NCBI RefSeq assembly: GCF_038958875.1
Contig: NZ_CP152407.1
Coordinates: forward strand, 813,501 to 877,500
Direction: 5' to 3'
From: Acidovorax sp. FHTAMBA
GTDB taxonomy: Bacteria; Pseudomonadota; Gammaproteobacteria; Burkholderiales; Burkholderiaceae_C
Length of the DNA: 64,000 nt
Both the position numbers and the translations under genes were made by a program. The notes beneath the pieces were generated by a model that searched no databases, had not been told where the DNA came from, and was given only the letters and a program-made list of their open reading frames with translations. Positions 1-7,214 of this stretch are shown here, in pieces. Numbering within the stretch: position 1 is the stretch's first letter; each line of letters begins with the position of its first letter.

Positions 1-270
1 CCGCGCGTTGTATTCCGTGCGGTCCACCACGTACCAGGTCAGCCGCACCAAGTGCTCAGGCCCTGCGCCTCCGGCTTCCAGCACAGCCCGCACGTTCAAC
101 AACGTCTGCCGCGTTTGGTCGATGAAGTCATCGCTCTCAAACTGCTGCTGCGCATTCCAGCCGATCTGGCCGCCAGTAAAAACCATCGTGCCGCGTGCGG
201 CAACGCCGTTGGCATACCCCTTGGGGGTGACCCAGCCCTCGGGCTGCAAAAGGGCGTGTTGCAGTGTCAT
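1..270 (-). CDS. RidA/YjgF family enamine/imine deaminase, C-terminus beyond the left edge
   Basis: Ninety codons are visible, reading off the left edge. They match the N-terminal two thirds of a RidA/YjgF/UK114 protein (usually 120-130 residues); the GQIGWN stretch at residues 34-39 fits the family, while the catalytic arginine expected near residue 105 is out of view. RidA enzymes hydrolyse reactive enamines and imines to release ammonia. The ATG shares four bases (ATGA) with the stop of the upstream CoA ligase, so the two are translationally coupled. In aerobic 2-aminobenzoyl-CoA degradation the dearomatised ring carries an enamine nitrogen, so a dedicated deaminase in this operon makes sense; that role is inference. 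Confidence 0.85.
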   Translation of the reverse strand, partial: MTLQHALLQPEGWVTPKGYANGVAARGTMVFTGGQIGWNAQQQFESDDFIDQTRQTLLNVRAVLEAGGAGPEHLVRLTWYVVDRTEYNAR

Positions 271-1928
271 GGTGCTTTCACTTCCGCTTGAGGGGTTGCA
301 GCGGCCTGGCGCAGCTTGAAGCGTTGCAGCTTGCCGGTTTCGGTGCGGGGCAGCGCGGTCACGAACTCGACCACGCGCGGGTATTTGAACGGGGCGATGG
401 TGGCCTTCACATGGTCCTGCAAAGTTTTCACCATGGCGGCATCACCCGTGTGGCCGGGTTTGAGCACGCACACGGCCTTGACCACCATGCCGCGTTCTTC
501 GTCGGGAACGCCGATCACGCCGCACTCGGCCACAGCCGGGTGGCGCAGCAGGGCGTCTTCCACCTCGGGGCCGCCCACGTTGTAGCCGGCGGTGATGATC
601 ATGTCGTCATCGCGCGCCTGGTAGAAGAAATAACCGTCGGCGTCCTGCGTGAACGCGTCGCCCGGGTAATTCCAGCCGTCCTTCACGTATTTGGCCTGGC
701 GCGGGTCATCCAGGTATTTGCAGCCCGTGGGGCCAATCACCGCGAGCTTGCCTACGGTGCCGCGTGGCACCTCGTTGCCATCGTCATCCACCACCTTGGC
801 GGTGTAGCCGGGCACCACCTTGCCGATGGCGCCTGTCCGCGCCTCGCCACCTGCCGATGAAATGAAGATGTGGAACATCTCCGTGGCGCCGATGCCGTCC
901 GTCATGTCGATGCCGGTGGCGTCCTTCCACAGCTGGCGCGTGGCGTCGGGCAGGCCCTCGCCCGCGCTCACGCAGATGCGCAGTTGCGGCAGCCCGATCT
1001 TCTTCGCGAAAGGAGCCATCTGCCGGTAGAACGTGGGCGCGGTGTAGCTGATGGTGACGCCCGCGTCGCGCATCAGCGTCACCATGGTTTCGGGCGTGTA
1101 GGGCTGGTCGGGGAAGTACACACTGGCCCCGGCCCACATCGGAAACACCAGCAGCCCGCCCAGTCCGAAGGTGAACGCCAGCGGTGGCGAGCCCGCCACG
1201 ATGTCGTCGGGCGTGGCCTTGAGCACATGGCGTGGCCAGGCCTCGCAGCCTGCCAGCACGTCGCGGTGCGTGTGCACGGCGGCCTTGGGTGCGCCTGTGG
1301 TGCCCGAGGTGAATGCCATCAGCGCGATGTCATCGGCCGATGTGGGGCAGGGCTGCATGCTGCCGGGCTTGCCTTGGGCGCGCTGCAGCAGGTCGGCAGG
1401 ATCCGTGGCGGTATGAAAGGGCACGATGGTGGTCAGCACGGGGTGCTGGTCTTGCGCCGCCGCCAGTTCGGCCAGCAGGCGGCCATCGCACAGCGCCAGC
1501 GTGGGCTGGGCGCGCTCGATGATGTTGGCCAGCTCACCCGCGCGCAGCAGCGGCATGGTGGCCACCGCTATCAGCCCGGCGTAGACCGTGCCCAGCCAGG
1601 CCAGCGCCATCTCCACCGTGTTGCCGCCGCGCAGCAGCACGCGGTTGCCGGGCACCAGGCCGTGGTCCTGCGTGAGCACCTCGGCAATGCGCGCGGCCTC
1701 GGTGCGGGCGTCGCGGTACGTGTAGGTGCGGTGCGGGCCGCGCAGCAACGGGCGGTCGATGTTGCCGGCCCGCTCGGCCCGCTCGGCCTGGTCGAACAGG
1801 GCGTGCACCAGGTTGGCCTGATCCGGAATCTGCAGCTCGGGCAGGTCATAACGCAGCGTGGGCCAGGCGCTTTGTGGCGGCAGGCGGTCGTGCACAAAGT
1901 GGTCGGGCTGGGCGGAAGAAACACTCAT
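267..1928 (-). CDS. abmG: 2-aminobenzoate-CoA ligase / benzoate-CoA ligase family protein
   Basis: A 553-residue AMP-forming acyl-CoA synthetase. The phosphate-binding motif FTSGTTGAPK lies near residues 206-215, an adenylation motif GATEMFHIF in the middle, and the C-terminal LPRTETGKLQR carries the catalytic lysine at about 533. The ATG at 1928 was chosen over a longer frame because it has an AGGAG ten bases upstream and lies just after the acyl-CoA dehydrogenase stop (1936-1938). It activates an aromatic acid with ATP and CoA in the cytoplasm. The benzoate-CoA ligase type plus the downstream RidA and upstream 2-aminobenzoyl-CoA monooxygenase point to 2-aminobenzoate; salicylate or benzoate are alternatives. 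Confidence 0.82.
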   Translation of the reverse strand: MSVSSAQPDHFVHDRLPPQSAWPTLRYDLPELQIPDQANLVHALFDQAERAERAGNIDRPLLRGPHRTYTYRDARTEAARIAEVLTQDHGLVPGNRVLLRGGNTVEMALAWLGTVYAGLIAVATMPLLRAGELANIIERAQPTLALCDGRLLAELAAAQDQHPVLTTIVPFHTATDPADLLQRAQGKPGSMQPCPTSADDIALMAFTSGTTGAPKAAVHTHRDVLAGCEAWPRHVLKATPDDIVAGSPPLAFTFGLGGLLVFPMWAGASVYFPDQPYTPETMVTLMRDAGVTISYTAPTFYRQMAPFAKKIGLPQLRICVSAGEGLPDATRQLWKDATGIDMTDGIGATEMFHIFISSAGGEARTGAIGKVVPGYTAKVVDDDGNEVPRGTVGKLAVIGPTGCKYLDDPRQAKYVKDGWNYPGDAFTQDADGYFFYQARDDDMIITAGYNVGGPEVEDALLRHPAVAECGVIGVPDEERGMVVKAVCVLKPGHTGDAAMVKTLQDHVKATIAPFKYPRVVEFVTALPRTETGKLQRFKLRQAAATPQAEVKAP

Positions 1929-1935
1929 ATTCAGA

Positions 1936-3141
1936 TCACTCCTGCAAAGCGGCCTTGCCAATGATGAGTTGCTGCACCTCGGTGGCGCCTTCGTAGATGC
2001 GCAGCGAGCGGATGTCTCGGTACAGCGATTCGACCTTGCTGCCCACCTCCACGCCGCGCCCGCCGTGCAGCTGCAGCGCCATGTCGATCACACGCTGGGC
2101 GTTTTCGGTGGCGGTCATTTTTGCCATTGCGGCTTCGGCGGTCACCCGGGCTTGGCCTTGATCGCGCAGCCAGGCCGCGCGGTAGGTCAGCAGCGCGGCG
2201 CTGTCCACCAGCGCGGCCATCTCGCCGATCCTGGCCTGCGTGAGCTGGAAGTCGGCGAGCGTCTGGCCGAACATGCGGCGCTGGCGCGCGTGGTGCACCG
2301 CCTCGGCCAGTGCTCGGCGCGCCATGCCCAGGGCGGCGGCGGCCACCGATGCGCGAAAGATGTCCAGCGTGCGCATGGCCAGCTTGAAGCCGCCGTTCTC
2401 TTCACCCAGCAATGCCGTGGCAGGCACGGTGCAGTTGGTGAACAGCAGGGTGGCCAGCGGGTGCGGCGCCATCACGTGGATGTGTCGCGAGGCGTCCAGC
2501 CCCGGCGTGTTCGCATCGACGATGAAGGCGCTGATGCCGCGCGTGCCGCCTGCCGGGTCGGTCTTGGCAAACACGCAGTAGAAGTCGGCAATGCCGCCGT
2601 TGCTGATCCAGGTCTTGGTTCCGGTGAGGGAATAGGAGTGTTTTTGGCCGCTAGCGGTTGATGGATAAGCGCTGGTAGCTACTGTTTGCATAGCGCTCAC
2701 GTCCGAGCCCGCTTCGGGTTCGCTCAGTGCGAACGCCGCAATCAATTCCCCGCGCGCCACGCCCTGCAGGTAGTGCGCCTGCTGCGCCGGGCTGCCCGCC
2801 AGCGTGATCGCGCCGCTGCCCAGCCCCTGCATCGCGAACGCAAAGTCCGCCAGCGGCGAGTGGTAGGCCAGCGTTTCGCGCAGCAGCACCAGCGCGCGCG
2901 AGTCGAGCGCGGGAAGGGCGCCGCCGTGGGCGGCAGGCACGCAGTAGCGCAGCCAGCCGCCCGCGCCCAGGCGCTGCACCCAGTCGCGGCAGGCGGCGCG
3001 GTCATCGGTTTCATCGACCTCTTGCGCGGCTGCCCAGGGCACCAGGCCCTCGGCGAGGGTGCGGTGGGCATCGTCAAAAAAGGGCAGGGCCAGGTGCGCC
3101 GTCGAGGGCGGGCGTGGGGCCGGGGGCGTTGCAACGTGCAT
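1936..3141 (-). CDS. acyl-CoA dehydrogenase of the aromatic-CoA operon
   Basis: A 401-residue FAD-dependent acyl-CoA dehydrogenase: SEPEAGSDV at 140-148, KTWISNGG after it, and a C-terminal YEGATEVQQLIIGK end. The ATG at 3141 is preceded by AGGGAGA and lies four bases after the enoyl-CoA hydratase stop; upstream in-frame codons would overlap that gene. In the operon it probably oxidises a ring-derived alicyclic or dicarboxylic acyl-CoA. Odd feature: residues 154-168, between the SDVSAMQT strand and YSLTGTKTW, are encoded by a copy of the dispersed hairpin repeat, giving an insertion containing SAYPS in a surface loop where family members have only a few residues. Confidence 0.88.
   Translation of the reverse strand: MHVATPPAPRPPSTAHLALPFFDDAHRTLAEGLVPWAAAQEVDETDDRAACRDWVQRLGAGGWLRYCVPAAHGGALPALDSRALVLLRETLAYHSPLADFAFAMQGLGSGAITLAGSPAQQAHYLQGVARGELIAAFALSEPEAGSDVSAMQTVATSAYPSTASGQKHSYSLTGTKTWISNGGIADFYCVFAKTDPAGGTRGISAFIVDANTPGLDASRHIHVMAPHPLATLLFTNCTVPATALLGEENGGFKLAMRTLDIFRASVAAAALGMARRALAEAVHHARQRRMFGQTLADFQLTQARIGEMAALVDSAALLTYRAAWLRDQGQARVTAEAAMAKMTATENAQRVIDMALQLHGGRGVEVGSKVESLYRDIRSLRIYEGATEVQQLIIGKAALQE
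2641..2692 (+). repeat. dispersed hairpin repeat, copy inside acyl-CoA dehydrogenase
   Basis: The plus strand carries the family pattern GGCC, then CTAGCGGTTGATGGATAAGCG as an imperfect hairpin, then GGTAGCTAC. It is read antisense and in frame by the acyl-CoA dehydrogenase gene, adding about 15 residues. Confidence 0.8.
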
Positions 3142-3145
3142 GGGT

Positions 3146-4000
3146 TCAATCTCCCTGGAATACGGGCTTTTGCTTGGCGGCAAACGCCTCATACGCCCGT
3201 CGGAAGTCTTCCGTCTGCATGCAGATGGCCTGGGCCTGCGCTTCGGCTTCGATGGCCTGCTCGATGGTCATGCTCCACTCCTGGCTCAGCATGGTCTTGG
3301 TCATGCCGTGGGCGAAGGTGGGGCCGTCGGCCAGTGCGCGCGCCGTGGCCTGCACGTTGGCCAGCAGGTCGGCGCTTTCATACAGGTCGTTGAAGAAGCC
3401 CCAAGCCAGGCCTTCGTGCGCCGTCATCGCGCGGCCTGTGAACAGCAGCTCGCTGGCGCGGCCCTGGCCGATCATGCGCGGCAGCAGCGCACAGGCGCCC
3501 ATGTCGGCACCGGCCAGGCCCACGCGGGTGAAGAGAAAGGCCGTTTTGGTCGCCTCGGTGCCGTAGCGCATGTCGCAGGCCAGCGCCATCATCGCGCCCG
3601 CACCTGCGCAGATGCCGTCGATGGCGCCCAGCACGGGCTGCGGGCAGGCACGCATGGCTTTCACCAGGTCGCCCGTCATGCGCGTGAACTCCAGCAGCTC
3701 GGGCATGGTCATGGTGGTCAGCGGGCCGATGATCTCGTGCACGTCGCCGCCCGAGCAGAAGTTGCTGCCTGCGCCGGTCACCACGATGGCCTTCACGTCG
3801 GTGGCGAAGCGCAGCGCATAGAAAAAATCGCGCAACTCGGCATAGCTCTGGAAGGTGAGCGGGTTCTTGCGGTCCGGCCGGTTGAGCGTGACGGTGCCCA
3901 CCCCATCGGCAAAGCTCCAGGCAAAGTGCTCGGCCACATAGCTGGCCTGCGGGTTGAACTGCTCGCGCATGGGGTTGCTCGCCCCGATGTAGTGCTTCAT
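3146..4000 (-). CDS. enoyl-CoA hydratase/isomerase of the aromatic-CoA operon
   Basis: A 284-residue crotonase-fold protein: LNRPDRKNPLTF near 40-51, the oxyanion-hole segment around NFCSGGD, and GAGAMMALACDMRYGTE. The start at 4000 has AAGGAGA seven bases upstream. That ribosome binding site directly abuts the terminal inverted repeat of a MITE-like element, which separates this gene from marR upstream. It probably hydrates or opens a ring-derived enoyl-CoA in 2-aminobenzoyl-CoA degradation; the exact substrate cannot be read from the sequence. The acyl-CoA dehydrogenase starts four bases after its stop. Confidence 0.88.
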   Translation of the reverse strand: MKHYIGASNPMREQFNPQASYVAEHFAWSFADGVGTVTLNRPDRKNPLTFQSYAELRDFFYALRFATDVKAIVVTGAGSNFCSGGDVHEIIGPLTTMTMPELLEFTRMTGDLVKAMRACPQPVLGAIDGICAGAGAMMALACDMRYGTEATKTAFLFTRVGLAGADMGACALLPRMIGQGRASELLFTGRAMTAHEGLAWGFFNDLYESADLLANVQATARALADGPTFAHGMTKTMLSQEWSMTIEQAIEAEAQAQAICMQTEDFRRAYEAFAAKQKPVFQGD

Positions 4001-4014
4001 TCGGCTGTCTCCTT

Positions 4015-4281
4015 AGAGCGTGTCATGAACTTTTACGTGCCCACGAAAGTCGGGGAAAGGCCCGACAACTAGGCGCAGGACGCGCCGCAGTATGGATACT
4101 GCAAGCGGCCTGCAACAACGTGGGCGGGCCTTTCCCCGGCTTTCCCGAAGGGTTGGGCCAAAAGGCCAGCGCTCGCTGCGTTGCAGTCCTTGCCAAGGCA
4201 CGGGCCTTGGCGGCGGCCTGCGCCTTGCGATCGCAGGCCTTGTGGCCCAACGTGGGTACGTAAAAGCTCATGACACGCTCT
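4015..4281. mobile_element. MITE-like element with 31-bp terminal inverted repeats (copy 1)
   Basis: The ends are inverted repeats of AGAGCGTGTCATGA-A/G-CTTTT followed by ACGT-G/A-CCCACG, 31 bp with two mismatches. The interior has no convincing coding frame, is rich in GGCC, and has a small hairpin CAGTATCCATACTG followed by CGGC, as well as CCAACCCTTCGGG in reverse orientation. The same interior order (AACCCTTCGGG, GTTGC, CTTGC-hairpin-CGGC) recurs in the element at 32537-32812, so both belong to one non-autonomous family although their ends differ. No clear target-site duplication is seen. It lies between marR and the enoyl-CoA hydratase inside one operon and supplies the marR stop codon. 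Confidence 0.78.
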
Positions 4282-4753
4282 CGTTGTTCTGTGTGTGTTC
4301 CTTCACCTTGCCCAGCAGGCGGTACAGGGTGGCGATGTCGCGCTCGCCCAGCGCGGCGAAGGCCTCGACGATCCATTGCTCGTGCTGGCGCGCCATGGTG
4401 TTGAACTGCGCGCGGCCCTGCGGCGTGAGGCGCACCAGGTAGGCGCGGCGGTCGCCTTCCACATCCATGCGCTCGACCAGCCCCTCGGCCACGAGCTGGT
4501 CGGTGATGCCGGTGATGTTGCCGCTCGTCACCATCATGCGGCGCGAGAGCTCTTTCATCTTCATGCCGTCCGGCGCGCGCTCCAGTTGCGCCATCAGGTC
4601 AAAGCGTGGCAAGGTGGTGTCGAACTGCGCGCGCAGGTGGCTGCGTACCTGCTTTTCGATGAGCTGGGTGCAGGTGAGCAGGCGCAGCCACAGGCGCAAG
4701 GCCTCGGGGTGCTCGCTGGGGGCAGCGCCGTGCAGGCGGGCTTCGAGATCCAT
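4268..4753 (-). CDS. MarR family transcriptional regulator of the aromatic-CoA operon
   Basis: A 161-residue winged-helix protein with the MarR core: MKMKELSRRMMVTSGNIT as the helix-turn-helix region (about 64-81) and the wing containing DRRAYLVRLTPQG. MarR proteins of such clusters usually repress until an aromatic-CoA ligand binds. The ATG at 4753 lies six bases after the monooxygenase stop, with only a weak Shine-Dalgarno, suggesting translational coupling. The last residues (ESVS) and the stop codon come from the terminal inverted repeat of the adjoining element, so the original C-terminus may have been altered. A candidate operator lies before the operon at 7121-7134. Confidence 0.86.
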   Translation of the reverse strand: MDLEARLHGAAPSEHPEALRLWLRLLTCTQLIEKQVRSHLRAQFDTTLPRFDLMAQLERAPDGMKMKELSRRMMVTSGNITGITDQLVAEGLVERMDVEGDRRAYLVRLTPQGRAQFNTMARQHEQWIVEAFAALGERDIATLYRLLGKVKEHTQNNESVS

Positions 4754-4759
4754 GGTGGC

Positions 4760-7111
4760 TTACTCGATTGCTTCAATTTTGGTAGCTGCTTGCGCTTGAC
4801 TGGTAAGCGCTGCGACCTGTTTTTGTTTTGAAATCTCGCGCAGCATCTGGTCGCGGCCGCTGTGGTATTGCACAGGCCAGTCGGTGTGCGCTGCGGCCAC
4901 AGGGCCCAGCTGCGCGGCGGCGTGCAGCGTCCAGGCCGGGTCGGCCAGGTGGGGGCGTGCAATGGCACACAGGTCGGCGCGGCCGGCGGCGATGATGCTG
5001 TTGGCGTGGTCGGCCTCGGTGATCGCGCCCACCGCCATGGTGGCAATGCCCACCTCGTTGCGGATGCGGTCGGCAAACGGCGTCTGGTACATGCGGCCGT
5101 ACACGGGGCGCGAGTCGCGCGTGGTCTGGCCGGAGGAGACGTCAATCAGGTCGGCGCCCGCGGCCTGGAACAGGCGTGCGATGGCAATCGCGTCGTCAGC
5201 GGTGTTGCCATCCGGGAGCCAGTCGTGGGCCGAAATGCGTACGCTGAAGGGCTTGTCATCGGGCCACACGGCGCGCAGCGCGGCGAACACTTCCAGCGGG
5301 TAGCGGCAGCGGTTGTCCAGGCTGCCGCCATAGTCGTCCGTGCGCTGGTTGGTGACGGGGCTCAAAAAGCTGGCCAGCAGGTAGCCGTGTGCGCAATGCA
5401 GTTCCAGCCAGTCAAAGCCGCAGGCCACGGCCCAGCGGGCGCTCTCTACAAACGCGGCGGTCACGCGGTCCATGTCGGCGCGGGTCATGGCAGCGGGGGT
5501 CTGGTTCTGTGCACCGTAGGCGATGGGGCTGGCGGCCAGCAGGGGCCAGTTGCCCGCCTCCAGCGGCTCGTCCGTGCCCTCCCAGCCCACGCGGGTGGAG
5601 CCCTTGGGGCCGCTGTGGCCGAGCTGCAGGCCGATCATGGCCGTGCTGCTGCCGTGCACAAAGTTCACGATGCGCGCAAAGGCGGCTTGCTGCGCGTCAT
5701 TCCACAGGCCCGTGCAGGCGGGGGTGATGCGCCCTTCCGGCGTGGGGCTGGTCATTTCCACCATCACCAGCGCTGCACCGCCCAGGGCCCGCGCGCCCAG
5801 GTGCACCAGGTGGAAGTCCTGCGGCACGCCCTCGACCGCGCTGTAGGTGGCCATGGGCGAGACGACGATGCGGTTCTTCAGAGTCACGCTCTTTAACGTG
5901 AAGGGTGTGAGCATGGGCGGCACGGCGGCCTTACCTCCGGCGAGCCACGCCTCGTACCCCTCCAGCCACGCTGCATCGCGCAGCCGCAGGTTCTCGTGGC
6001 TGATGCGCTGGCTGCGCGTGAGCAGCGAGTAGGTGAACTGCTCAATGGGCATGCCGGTGTAGCGCGCCACGTTTTCAAACCACTCGGTGCTGTTGCGTGC
6101 GGCGTTCTGGATCTTGAGCACCTCCACGCTGCGGCGTGCCTCGTAGTGCTGCAGCACTTCGTCGATGGGCAAGCTGGTGGCGAACTCGTTGGCCAGGTCG
6201 ATGGCGTCTTCCAGCGCCAGCTTGGTGCCGCTGCCAATCGAGAAATGTGCGGTGTGCGCGGCGTCGCCCATCAGCACGATGGGCACCTGCTTGCTGCCGA
6301 TAACTTCGCGGTGCACCCAGGTGTTGCAGATCACACGCGGAAAACGGATCCAGTTGGCCGAGCCGCGCAGGTGCGTGGCGTTGCTGATAAGCGCGTTGCC
6401 GTCCAGGTATTTGGCAAACAACTTCTCGCAAAACGCAATCGCCTCGGGTTGCTCCATGGCGTCCAGGCCGTGGGCCTTCCACACAGTCTCGGGCGTTTCG
6501 ATGATGAAGGTGGAGGTGTCGGCATCGAACTGGTAGGCATGCGCCTGGAACCAGCCATGCTCGGTCTGTTCGAAAGCAAACGTAAAAGCATCCAACTTTT
6601 TGTGTGTGCCCAGCCAGACAAAACGGCACTCGCGCAGGTCGATATCGGGCTGGTAGGTGGTGGCGTAGCGGGTGCGGATGCGGCTGTTCAGGCCGTCGCT
6701 GGCAATGACCAGGTCGGCGTTGTACTGCGTAGCCAGCGCCTGGTCGTCGGCCACGTCGGTCTCGAACACCAGCTCCACGCCCACCGCCAGGCACCGGTCC
6801 TGCAGGATGTTAAGCAGCCGCTTGCGGCCAATGCCGCAAAAGCCGTGGCCGGTGGAGCGCACGCTGCGGCCCCTGAAGAACACCTCGATATCGTCCCAAT
6901 GGTTGAACGCATCGCCGATGAGCGCTGCCGTGGGCGCATCGGCCGCTTGCAGGTTGGCCAGCGTCTGGTCCGACAGCACCACGCCCCAGCCGAAGGTGTC
7001 GAACGGCCGGTTGCGCTCCACCACGGTGACACTGTGCGCCGGGTTCTGCTGCTTCATCAGCAGGGCGAAATAAAGGCCTGCGGGGCCGCCGCCAATGCAG
7101 AGGATGTTCAT
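4760..7111 (-). CDS. abmA: 2-aminobenzoyl-CoA monooxygenase/reductase (salicylyl-CoA 5-hydroxylase/oxidoreductase family)
   Basis: A 783-residue fusion of two flavoproteins. Residues 1-390 are a class A FAD monooxygenase: CIGGGPAGLYFALL at 5-18 and MGDAAHTAHFSIGSGTKLAL at 281-300. Residues about 400-755 are an Old Yellow Enzyme type reductase: TPFTLKSVTLKNRIVVSPMA, LHCAHGYLLASFLSPVTNQR and the (R/D)DDYGGS segment. This architecture is known from the enzyme that hydroxylates and reduces 2-aminobenzoyl-CoA; database names often say salicylyl-CoA 5-hydroxylase. The ATG at 7111 starts the FAD-binding strand directly, so longer frames upstream are rejected. The last 20 or so residues are encoded by a dispersed hairpin repeat. 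It is the first gene of the operon. Confidence 0.9.
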   Translation of the reverse strand: MNILCIGGGPAGLYFALLMKQQNPAHSVTVVERNRPFDTFGWGVVLSDQTLANLQAADAPTAALIGDAFNHWDDIEVFFRGRSVRSTGHGFCGIGRKRLLNILQDRCLAVGVELVFETDVADDQALATQYNADLVIASDGLNSRIRTRYATTYQPDIDLRECRFVWLGTHKKLDAFTFAFEQTEHGWFQAHAYQFDADTSTFIIETPETVWKAHGLDAMEQPEAIAFCEKLFAKYLDGNALISNATHLRGSANWIRFPRVICNTWVHREVIGSKQVPIVLMGDAAHTAHFSIGSGTKLALEDAIDLANEFATSLPIDEVLQHYEARRSVEVLKIQNAARNSTEWFENVARYTGMPIEQFTYSLLTRSQRISHENLRLRDAAWLEGYEAWLAGGKAAVPPMLTPFTLKSVTLKNRIVVSPMATYSAVEGVPQDFHLVHLGARALGGAALVMVEMTSPTPEGRITPACTGLWNDAQQAAFARIVNFVHGSSTAMIGLQLGHSGPKGSTRVGWEGTDEPLEAGNWPLLAASPIAYGAQNQTPAAMTRADMDRVTAAFVESARWAVACGFDWLELHCAHGYLLASFLSPVTNQRTDDYGGSLDNRCRYPLEVFAALRAVWPDDKPFSVRISAHDWLPDGNTADDAIAIARLFQAAGADLIDVSSGQTTRDSRPVYGRMYQTPFADRIRNEVGIATMAVGAITEADHANSIIAAGRADLCAIARPHLADPAWTLHAAAQLGPVAAAHTDWPVQYHSGRDQMLREISKQKQVAALTSQAQAATKIEAIE
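4767..4830 (-). repeat. dispersed hairpin repeat forming the 3' end of the monooxygenase gene
   Basis: Read on the minus strand: GCGCTTACCAGTCAAGCGC followed by AAGCAGCTACCAAAAT, matching the family. It encodes the C-terminal peptide around ALTSQAQAATKIEAI, right up to the stop codon. Confidence 0.75.
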
Positions 7112-7120
7112 GGGAAAATA

Positions 7121-7134
7121 GTTTAGGCTTAAAC
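7121..7134. promoter_or_regulatory. candidate MarR operator before the aromatic-CoA operon
   Basis: GTTTAGGCTTAAAC is an imperfect palindrome (GTTTA/TAAAC arms) ten bases upstream of the monooxygenase ATG, in an AT-rich patch between divergent genes. Size and position suit a MarR dimer that would also cover the ribosome binding site. No experimental site is known to me for this protein. Confidence 0.45.
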
Positions 7135-7214
7135 AAAGTGCTGTCAATGGGGCGTTCCCGGCGAAGCCCCCAGGGTTCCATGGGGTGTTGACGCGCCGCA
7201 GCGAACTTTTCAAG

